A stretch of DNA of 14,124 nucleotides from the NCBI GenBank assembly GCA_963975135.1, contig CAXBGQ010000039.1, positions 1-14,124 on the forward strand, read 5' to 3'. The notes below the pieces were generated by a model, which had not been told where the DNA came from, did not search any database, and saw nothing but the letters and a program-made list of their open reading frames with translations. The translations under genes were made by a program, and so were the position numbers. Origin of the DNA: Alterinioella sp963975135 (GTDB lineage: Bacteria > Pseudomonadota > Alphaproteobacteria > Rhodobacterales > Rhodobacteraceae). This document shows, in pieces, positions 1-5,651 of the stretch. How positions within the stretch are numbered: position 1 is the stretch's first letter; the number at the start of each line of letters is the position of its first letter.

Positions 1-2
1 TT

Positions 3-908
3 GCCGAACGCGTCGCACCGCCCCTTGGGGCCGATCTGCGCCCGCTCAAGTGGCACCATTTTCCTGACGGTGAAAGCCTCGTGACCCTTCCCACCGGGCT
101 TGCCGGGGCCGATGTCGCGATCCTCGCCACCCTCCGCGATCCTGACCGGCTGGCGTTGCCCCTGCGTTTTGCCGCCGAGACGGCACGCGAATTGGGAGCG
201 CGCAGCGTCGGGTTGATCGCGCCCTATCTGGGCTACATGCGGCAGGACCGGAGGTTCCAGGACGGTCAGGCCGTCAGCGCGCCGATTTTTGCGCGGTTCC
301 TGGGCGAAAGCTGTGATTGGCTGGTGACCGTCGATCCGCATCTGCACCGGATCGCGCGGCTTGACGATGTGTTCCCAATGCCCGCGATCCATGTCAGCGC
401 TGCATCCATCCTGGCCGAATGGATCAGGGTCAATGTGCCCGATGCCGTCCTGCTTGGGCCCGATAGCGAAAGCCAGCAATGGGTGGCCGAGGTGGCGCGG
501 CTGGCCGGGCGGCCCTATGAGGTGTTGCGCAAGATCCGAACCGGCGACCGGCAGGTCGAGGTCAGCGTGCCCGAAAACGACCGCCTGCGGCACGGCACCC
601 CGGTTATTCTGGACGATATCGCATCCTCGGGGCGGACGATGGTGCGCGCGATTGAGCGGTTGATCGAGGCTGGTACCGCTCCGCCAGTCTGTCTGGTTAT
701 TCACGCGGTTTTCGCGGGCACTGCCCATGACGACATCGTCGCGGCCGGGGCCGCCCGGATTGTGACAACCGACACGATCCCGCATCCCTCGAACACAATC
801 GGAACGAGCGCTCTGCTGGCCGAAGCGGCATCCGGGCTATTGCACGAGCTGGGCCAGCGCGGTGGCCAAACGGGACTGCCCGCGCAGGCCGGAGGTGTTG
901 ATTTATGA
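3..908 (+). CDS. prs: Ribose-phosphate pyrophosphokinase (PRPP synthetase), 5' truncated
   Basis: Makes 5-phosphoribosyl-1-diphosphate from ribose 5-phosphate and ATP in the cytoplasm. The frame is open to the left edge, and the residues before the first in-window start codon (GTG at 81) include the family motif FPDGE (nt 60-74), so the true start lies outside the window. About 301 residues are visible, close to a full-length enzyme, so probably only some 10-20 codons are missing. Visible motifs are APYLGYMRQDRRF (the PRPP synthetase signature area, about nt 219-257), VDPH (nt 330-341), a loop reading LRKIRTGDRQ that resembles the archaeal-type (class III) catalytic loop, and the PRPP-binding loop DDIASSGRT (nt 612-638). 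The classical class I loop usually reads differently (DTGGT), so this is probably an accessory paralogue rather than the housekeeping Prs; that is inference. The stop overlaps the next start by 4 bp (ATGA), indicating translational coupling with the patatin gene. Confidence 0.93.
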   Translation, partial: AERVAPPLGADLRPLKWHHFPDGESLVTLPTGLAGADVAILATLRDPDRLALPLRFAAETARELGARSVGLIAPYLGYMRQDRRFQDGQAVSAPIFARFLGESCDWLVTVDPHLHRIARLDDVFPMPAIHVSAASILAEWIRVNVPDAVLLGPDSESQQWVAEVARLAGRPYEVLRKIRTGDRQVEVSVPENDRLRHGTPVILDDIASSGRTMVRAIERLIEAGTAPPVCLVIHAVFAGTAHDDIVAAGAARIVTTDTIPHPSNTIGTSALLAEAASGLLHELGQRGGQTGLPAQAGGVDL

Positions 909-1822
909 CGCATGACCTGACCATTGAAGCCGACCGCACAAGGGGCCCATCGCCCCGGCAAACGCCGCCCCGCATCGGTGTTGTTCTGTCCGGCGGCGGG
1001 GCGCGCGGCTTTGCTCATGCCGGGTTCCTGCGCGCCCTCAACCACCTGGGCATCTACCCCGATATCATCGTTGGTGTTTCGATGGGCGCGGTCGTGGGTG
1101 GAACCTATGCGCTGAACCATGCGTGGTATGACGATCTGATCGACATGGACACCTCCGGCTTTCCGTTACTGCCGGATTTTTCCGAAGAAGGCACAATCAA
1201 CTATCTCAAGAACCTGCGCCTATCGCAGAAAGTGATCACCGGGATGTATTTCGGCTGGGGTGCTGGTCAGCCGACTGTGGAATGGGGGCGGGCCCTGCTG
1301 CGCCGGCTTACCTTGGGAAAAACCCTTGAAGAGGCCCGCATCCCCATCTTTGCCGGCGCCACTGATATGGAAAGCGGCGAAAGGGTCGTGATCGGGTCGG
1401 GATCGGCCGAGGATGCGATCTATGCGAGTTCCGCGCTTGCCGGTATCCTGCCACCCGCCAGCCGCGACGGCCGCCTGTTGATCGACGGAGGCTACAGCGA
1501 TCTGGCACCGATAGACGTGGCGCGCAATGCCGGCGCGGATATCGTGATCGTTTCGGATGCGGCCACGAGTTTCCGGTCGAGCCTGCCGGTGAACGGGATT
1601 CAGGCGATGTATCGCGCCATCGAGATTTGTCAGAACGAACACACACGGCTTCGGGCCGCGCAGGCCGATCTTGTCATCCGGCCGCATTTTGACACCCCCG
1701 TCGGGGTTCTGGATTTCAAACGCAAGCGTCATTGTGCGGCGGCCGGTGCTCGTGCGACATTCCGGATGCGACGCAATTTGCTTGAACTGATGTCAACGGG
1801 CGCGGCGACGGCGAACCGTTAA
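905..1822 (+). CDS. Patatin-like phospholipase (RssA/NTE family)
   Basis: Predicted serine hydrolase (acyl-lipid or lysophospholipid hydrolase) of 305 residues. The Ser-Asp dyad is complete: oxyanion-hole loop GGGARG at residues 30-35, nucleophile elbow GVSMG at 57-61 (Ser59), and the DGG motif with catalytic Asp194. The segment ASSALAGILPP (about 174-184) matches the conserved stretch before the Asp loop. The C-terminal DFKRKR...AAAGARA stretch (about residues 270-284) resembles bacterial NTE/RssA-like members. There is no signal peptide or membrane segment, so it is probably cytosolic or peripheral. The ATG at 905 lies in an ATGA overlap with the upstream prs stop, which fixes the start and suggests coupled translation. 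The true lipid substrate cannot be read from sequence. A role in membrane-lipid turnover under stress is inferred from its neighbours only. Confidence 0.93.
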   Translation: MTHDLTIEADRTRGPSPRQTPPRIGVVLSGGGARGFAHAGFLRALNHLGIYPDIIVGVSMGAVVGGTYALNHAWYDDLIDMDTSGFPLLPDFSEEGTINYLKNLRLSQKVITGMYFGWGAGQPTVEWGRALLRRLTLGKTLEEARIPIFAGATDMESGERVVIGSGSAEDAIYASSALAGILPPASRDGRLLIDGGYSDLAPIDVARNAGADIVIVSDAATSFRSSLPVNGIQAMYRAIEICQNEHTRLRAAQADLVIRPHFDTPVGVLDFKRKRHCAAAGARATFRMRRNLLELMSTGAATANR

Positions 1823-1873
1823 CCGCGTGGCAATTCGGTATTCCGAACCGGGACGATGGGGATGTGGGGGCCA

Positions 1874-1966
1874 ATGATGGGAAACCTGACGGGAACGATG
1901 CCTGCTGCCATCAACCGTGCCTTCGCGGCCTCCAAAGCCGTATTTCCAGAAACGACAGCAGGGTGA
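1874..1966 (+). CDS. Possible small ORF (30 codons) upstream of the UbiB-like kinase
   Basis: Between the patatin stop and the kinase start a short frame opens with tandem ATG codons (1874, 1877), preceded by a G-rich stretch (GTGGGGG at about 1864-1870). It encodes a 30-residue Ala/Thr-rich peptide and ends in TGA one base before the kinase ATG at 1968. That stop-to-start spacing is what a translationally coupled leader or small protein would show. The peptide resembles no family I know. The frame may equally be chance: the ATG to stop distance is short and the region is GC-rich. Confidence 0.25.
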   Translation: MMGNLTGTMPAAINRAFAASKAVFPETTAG

Positions 1967-1967
1967 C

Positions 1968-4013
1968 ATGACCGTTTTACGCAATCTCACCCGGCTTCTT
2001 GTTATCCTGCGCCATATGGGCGGCGCGTATCGGGGTCTGCGCAGATATGATCCCGCGCTTGGAAACACCGACGCGCCCGATCGTTTCGTGCGCACCCTGG
2101 TGTCGCTTGGCCCGGTCTTTATCAAACTGGGGCAGGTTCTCAGCACGCGACCCGACCTTTTGCCCGATGCCTATATCGCGAAACTGGCGGTTTTGCAGGA
2201 ACATGCCCCGGAAATGGATTGCGATGTGGTTCGGACATGTGTCGAGGCAGATCTCGGCGCGACACTGGACACCCTTTTTGGGGAATTTGACCCGGCCCCT
2301 GTCGCCGCCGCATCGCTGGCGCAGGTTCACAAGGCGCGCCTGCCGGACGGCACCGCGGTGGCCGTGAAGGTGCAGCGACCGAACCTGGCCAAGCTGTTTC
2401 ACCGCGATCTCGACGCGTTGGCACTGGGGCTGCGGATGGCGAGCCTTGTGGCTCCGCGCCGGGTCCGGCGGATGAACCTTGAGGGTTTCTTGACTGAATT
2501 CAGGCGCTATTCCCTGGCCGAGATCGACTTTGCCAACGAGGCCCGCGTGATCGGGCAGTTTCGGGAGAATTTCAGCAGCCATCCGCAAGTCCGTATCCCG
2601 CAAACCCATCCGGCACACAGCTCTGGCAGGGTTCTGACCATGGAATGGGTCGCGGGCATGCGCCTGCGCGAAGCGGTCGATCGCTTGCCGCAGGACAAAA
2701 AAGCTTCTCTGGTCGACGCGCTGGTGGCCATGTTGTTGAAGATGTTTGTATCTGACGGGCTGTTTCACGCCGATCTGCACCCCGGAAATATCGTCTTTCA
2801 TGAGGACGGCACCTGCACCTTGCTGGATTTCGGGATGTATGGGGAGTTGAGCGAGGCCCAACGCGACCATTTCGTGCTGTATTGGATGGCCGTGGTGCAG
2901 CGCCAGACCCGCCGGGCCTTCCATCACTTTTCCGTCCAGACGCGGGCACTGCCCGATGCCGACGAGGCCGCCTTTTACCGCCGGTTCGAAGAACTTGCCG
3001 AAAAGTTCTACGCAGCACCCCTGCGCGAGACCAGCCTGGCGCGGACCTATCTGGAGATGATGCGCGCGGGCTACCAAACGGGCTTTGTCTTCCCGGCCGA
3101 GCTCATGCTGCACGCCAAGGCGCTGACCACGGCGGAAGCGCTTTTGTTCGTGCTGGCTCCGGAAGCGAAGTTCGACGATCTGACGCGGCCCTTTATCGGG
3201 CGCGAATTTGCCGCGCGGATCGGGGCGGGATCGCTGATCAAACGCGCCTCACAGGTCTTGCCAGAGTTGTTGATGTTGGGTGCCCTGCCCCCGGCCGAGG
3301 CGATTGACCGCAATTGGGATTGGACCGCCACCCTCGCCGTGGCGCGCGATGTCCTTGGCCCGACCCTGCAAGGGGATCACGGGTTCGGGCGCGGGGCGCT
3401 CATGGCCATGTTCGATCCCATCGCCCGCCCGGTTCTCGGGCCGGATGCCGATGCCATTCTTGCCCAGGCATGGCGCAACTATGACGTTTTGGAACGCGAC
3501 CTGCCGCTGGCCGAGAATGCAGGAGCGATCATCACCACCCATCTTGCGGCCCTGACGCTGGCGCTATTTCAAAGCCTGACGGCGCGGGGCTGGTCCGAGA
3601 GCGAAAGCCACGCCCTGATCTACAAGATCGGATGGGCGGTTTACCAGCGTATGGGCGATGTGCCCCTTGAACTGGCGCGCGCCCTTACCTCGGACCCGGA
3701 AAAACGGCTGCGGATCGCAACCGATATGTTCCGCAAGTTTCCCTTTGGGCCACCCGGCTATGCCTGGCGGGATGTCGAGACCGGTGGCGACATCGTGGGC
3801 TTTGACTGCACGCGTTGCCCGGTTGCGGAGTATTTTCGTCGCCACGACTCGGCGGCGCTGTGCACGGCCACCTGGTGTGCGCTCGATTTTCCATTGGCCG
3901 AGAAATGGGGTGGGCGGCTGGAGCGGCCAAAGACGATTGCGGAGGGGGATGACCATTGCGATTTCCGTTGGCACGCAGATCCGCAACAGCATCGCGGGCC
4001 GTCAGATTCCTGA
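1968..4013 (+). CDS. AarF/ABC1/UbiB-family kinase with C-terminal ATC-hydrolase-like domain
   Basis: A 681-residue protein. The first ~440 residues are an ABC1/UbiB atypical kinase: KxGQ motif (Lys53-Gln56), Ala-rich nucleotide loop AAAS (113-116), VAVK with Lys134, an ExD-like element (Glu185-Asp187), catalytic loop HADLHPGN (267-274) and DFG (287-289). Family members support ubiquinone biosynthesis or lipid/quinone homeostasis as ATPases. Typical UbiB ends in hydrophobic helices; here residues ~490-670 instead resemble the L-2-amino-thiazoline-4-carboxylate hydrolase family, with conserved-looking Cys614, Cys617, Cys632, Cys637 and the ending EGDDHCDFRW (659-668, Cys664). I chose ATG 1968 because AGCAGGG lies a few bases upstream. 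A GTG at 1917 would add 17 residues lying before the conserved start. It is not canonical ubiB, since ubiE and ubiJ are absent, so I give no symbol. Kinase call near certain; second domain moderately sure. Confidence 0.92.
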   Translation: MTVLRNLTRLLVILRHMGGAYRGLRRYDPALGNTDAPDRFVRTLVSLGPVFIKLGQVLSTRPDLLPDAYIAKLAVLQEHAPEMDCDVVRTCVEADLGATLDTLFGEFDPAPVAAASLAQVHKARLPDGTAVAVKVQRPNLAKLFHRDLDALALGLRMASLVAPRRVRRMNLEGFLTEFRRYSLAEIDFANEARVIGQFRENFSSHPQVRIPQTHPAHSSGRVLTMEWVAGMRLREAVDRLPQDKKASLVDALVAMLLKMFVSDGLFHADLHPGNIVFHEDGTCTLLDFGMYGELSEAQRDHFVLYWMAVVQRQTRRAFHHFSVQTRALPDADEAAFYRRFEELAEKFYAAPLRETSLARTYLEMMRAGYQTGFVFPAELMLHAKALTTAEALLFVLAPEAKFDDLTRPFIGREFAARIGAGSLIKRASQVLPELLMLGALPPAEAIDRNWDWTATLAVARDVLGPTLQGDHGFGRGALMAMFDPIARPVLGPDADAILAQAWRNYDVLERDLPLAENAGAIITTHLAALTLALFQSLTARGWSESESHALIYKIGWAVYQRMGDVPLELARALTSDPEKRLRIATDMFRKFPFGPPGYAWRDVETGGDIVGFDCTRCPVAEYFRRHDSAALCTATWCALDFPLAEKWGGRLERPKTIAEGDDHCDFRWHADPQQHRGPSDS

Positions 4014-4236
4014 ATTGAGGTGGTTTCCTCGCACCCTCATACTGCGTCTGGTTGCGGCACTTGTGCGTGGTCGTCATGCGTGCACCAGGCACACATGCAA
4101 TCGGCATGCGATCCCGGCGCATCAGTGCTGTCCGATGACAACAAAGAGGTCCAATCACCTAGGCATTAAACAAACGCGATGCATTCGGGTCAGTTGTTGG
4201 CGGGAACTGTCCAAATACGGACCTTTCTCGCCTGCG

Positions 4237-4264
4237 TGCCGGGCCAATCGGATCGGCCCCGGCA
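4237..4264. repeat. Imperfect inverted repeat (hairpin) in the intergenic region
   Basis: TGCCGGG (4237-4243) pairs with CCCGGCA (4258-4264). Inside it, CCAAT and ATCGG continue the stem with one mismatch and one bulged C, leaving a CGG loop. No run of T follows on either strand, so it does not look like an intrinsic terminator. It could be part of an untranslated RNA or a relic of a mobile element; function unknown. Confidence 0.4.
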
Positions 4265-4433
4265 AAAACCATCGTCCAAGTCGCAGTTGGCGTAACCTCA
4301 CAGTGGCATCGGCCCTGAGCCCTCCAAACCGGGCAACTGACCGCGCGCGCCAACGCTCAGCAAATCCGAGGCAAGGGACCGCCCTCTGATTCGTCGAGCA
4401 GGCGCGCGCCACCGAAGTGAAAACCGCCTTTCG

Positions 4434-4447
4434 TTGACTTGGGTCAA
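4434..4447. promoter_or_regulatory. FNR/CRP-family operator (anaerobox) upstream of the usp operon
   Basis: The 14-mer TTGACTTGGGTCAA is a perfect TTGAC-N4-GTCAA palindrome, the recognition pattern of FNR/FnrL, Dnr/NnrR and related regulators. It lies in non-coding DNA 175 bp before the ATG of the universal stress protein. Its centre is 41.5 bp before position 4482, and a TACGCT element sits at the matching -10 location, the class II activation geometry. Which regulator binds (oxygen-, NO- or redox-sensing) cannot be told from the site alone. Confidence 0.8.
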
Positions 4448-4469
4448 TGAATTCGCTGTTGGTTCCTTG

Positions 4470-4475
4470 TACGCT
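4470..4475 (+). promoter_or_regulatory. Candidate -10 element of an FNR-dependent promoter
   Basis: TACGCT keeps the three most important positions of the -10 consensus (T, A and final T) and is correctly placed for a class II FNR promoter whose operator centre is at -41.5, with transcription starting near 4482. No -35 hexamer is expected at such promoters. An alternative is the AT-rich TTAATT at 4481-4486, which would put the operator about 11 bp further upstream than the class II optimum. Confidence 0.4.
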
Positions 4476-4560
4476 GCGCCTTAATTGAAAGTATCTCTCT
4501 CGACGCAAAGATTGGCAAAAAGCACAAACGCGTCGGGCCTGGGCTTAGAAGGATGGCGGC

Positions 4561-4578
4561 GGCTCGGGCCTTCGAGCC
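4561..4578 (+). other. Perfect stem-loop in the predicted 5' leader of the usp mRNA
   Basis: GGCTCG (4561-4566) and CGAGCC (4573-4578) form a perfect 6-bp stem around a 6-nt loop, about 30 nt before the ribosome binding site. If transcription starts near 4482 the leader is about 140 nt long and this hairpin lies within it. It could influence message stability or translation. No T-run follows, so it is not a terminator. Confidence 0.35.
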
Positions 4579-4609
4579 ACTGGGACAAGGTGCCGTCCTA
4601 GTATGAGTT

Positions 4610-4614
4610 AGGGG
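4610..4614 (+). promoter_or_regulatory. Ribosome binding site of the universal stress protein gene
   Basis: AGGGG lies 8 nt before the ATG at 4623 and is the only good Shine-Dalgarno match nearby. It supports that ATG as the start. Confidence 0.6.
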
Positions 4615-4622
4615 ATCGCGCC

Positions 4623-5651
4623 ATGCCCGAATCCGACATCCTGAGCACCCGCAAGGACAAGCCCTTGTCGCCCCGGAATCACGATCAGAAACCGATCTTC
4701 CATCATATCTTGGCCTGCTTGGATGCATCTTCCGCTTCGCGGGCCACATTGGCGCATTCCGTGGCAATCGCATCGGCAACCGGCGCGCGGCTGACCGTGA
4801 TGCGTGTTCTTGAGCCACCGGCGGGGCAGGCTTCGACGGATCCGGTCGATTGGCAGATGTGCCTTCGCGACGCTGAGGTCGAACTGAGAGACCGGTTGCT
4901 TGAATTCCCTGATATTGACGCCAAAACCGTGGTGATTGGCGGGCAGGTTGCGGAATGCATCTGCGCCTGGGCCCACGACAACGGTGTCGACCTGACGGTC
5001 ATGGCCGCGACCAGTGACAGGAATTGGTCGTTTGGCGGTCTGGGCGGCACGGCCCGTCGCGTTGTGGAGGCGACCAATAGCTCGGTGTTTCTGGTCCCGC
5101 GATCGGACCCCACAGACGCTGCCATACGCTACCGACGGGTGATGACCCCGCTCGATGGATCTCCACGGTCTGAATGCGCCTTGCCAATCGCTCTGGCGAT
5201 CGCCTCCGCCCATGAGGCCGAGGTCGTGCTTGTCCATGCGGCACCGAACATCGACCTGACCGAAATTGGCCCCGTCGAGGCCGAGGCTATCGCGCTGCGC
5301 GACCAGCTGCGCCAGCGCAACAAGCTGGTTGCCGAGAAATACTTCAAGCAAGTGCGATCCCGCTTGCCGCCCCGGCAGGTCGCGACGCGGACGCAGGTGT
5401 TGGCGGGCGGCGATCCGCGACATGCCCTGGCGCAGGCGGCAATGGCGGACCGGTCGGACATCATTGTTCTCTCCTCCACGGGTCTTAGCGGGCATCCCGA
5501 CCTTTCTATAGGAAGCGTCGCCGAGTATCTGGTCAGCCACGCCGATAAACCCATTCTTCTGGTACGGGCGAATGAATGCATGCCGCCACATACGCATCGG
5601 CGTACCCGGGACGCGCCGGCAGTGAGACTGCCTAGTCGCGCTTTGAATTGA
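4623..5651 (+). CDS. Universal stress protein, tandem UspA domains
   Basis: A 342-residue cytosolic protein with two UspA folds: domain 1 about residues 26-160 and domain 2 about 170-316. Each starts with the beta-strand plus acidic residue typical of Usp (ILACLDAS with Asp34; VMTPLDGS with Asp178) and ends with the strand SVFLVPR or PILLVRA. Domain 1 has GGLGGT (138-143) and domain 2 GLSG...IGS (287-298), resembling the nucleotide-binding glycine loop. The spacing in domain 2 is shorter than the canonical GxxGx9G(S/T), so ATP binding is uncertain. About 25 N-terminal and 26 C-terminal residues lie outside the domains. Tandem Usps act in stress survival, often under hypoxia or respiratory arrest, without a defined reaction. 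The gene is first after an FNR-type operator, has a good RBS, and overlaps the glucan synthase frame by 4 bp, so the two probably form one operon. Confidence 0.92.
   Translation: MPESDILSTRKDKPLSPRNHDQKPIFHHILACLDASSASRATLAHSVAIASATGARLTVMRVLEPPAGQASTDPVDWQMCLRDAEVELRDRLLEFPDIDAKTVVIGGQVAECICAWAHDNGVDLTVMAATSDRNWSFGGLGGTARRVVEATNSSVFLVPRSDPTDAAIRYRRVMTPLDGSPRSECALPIALAIASAHEAEVVLVHAAPNIDLTEIGPVEAEAIALRDQLRQRNKLVAEKYFKQVRSRLPPRQVATRTQVLAGGDPRHALAQAAMADRSDIIVLSSTGLSGHPDLSIGSVAEYLVSHADKPILLVRANECMPPHTHRRTRDAPAVRLPSRALN

Larger units (their letters stand above)
4014..4622. other. Long non-coding region, apparently a promoter region; no gene recognised
   Basis: About 610 bp separate the kinase stop from the stress-protein start, unlike the tight packing elsewhere. 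Frames crossing it on either strand are Arg/Pro/Ser-rich, match nothing I know and overlap real genes or the operator. The right part (from 4434) carries the FNR-type box, a possible promoter and a long leader. The left part (4014-4430) holds a strong imperfect hairpin and short inverted repeats but no U-tract terminator, tRNA or transposase remnant that I can recognise. A small RNA or decayed gene is possible but not supported. Confidence 0.6.

Noticed and set aside
81..908. GTG 81 as start of the PRPP synthetase
   Set aside because: The frame is open upstream and encodes the family motif FPDGE directly before it, so the gene is truncated by the window rather than starting here.
1834..1847. 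TTCGG/CCGAA hairpin after the patatin stop as a terminator
   Set aside because: Only a 5-bp stem and followed by CCGGGACG rather than a T-run; the downstream kinase is close and co-directional.
1917..1967. GTG 1917 as start of the kinase
   Set aside because: It would add 17 poorly conserved-looking residues without a good Shine-Dalgarno, while ATG 1968 follows AGCAGGG and begins the normal family N-terminus.
2489..2502. TTGACTGAATTCAG as a further FNR box
   Set aside because: The right half-site is imperfect and it lies in the middle of the kinase coding sequence.
1977..3113. 378-codon antisense frame opposite the kinase domain
   Set aside because: Shadow of the UbiB-like kinase, which has all its motifs on the + strand.
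3658..4389. + strand frame running from within the kinase into the intergenic region
   Set aside because: Its first half overlaps the conserved C-terminal domain of the kinase in another frame, and the rest is a low-complexity Arg/Pro/Ser translation with no start signal.
4155..4508. Minus-strand 117-codon frame across the intergenic region
   Set aside because: It spans the FNR operator and predicted promoter, is Arg-rich and resembles no known protein; too weak to call a gene, though a decayed element cannot be excluded.
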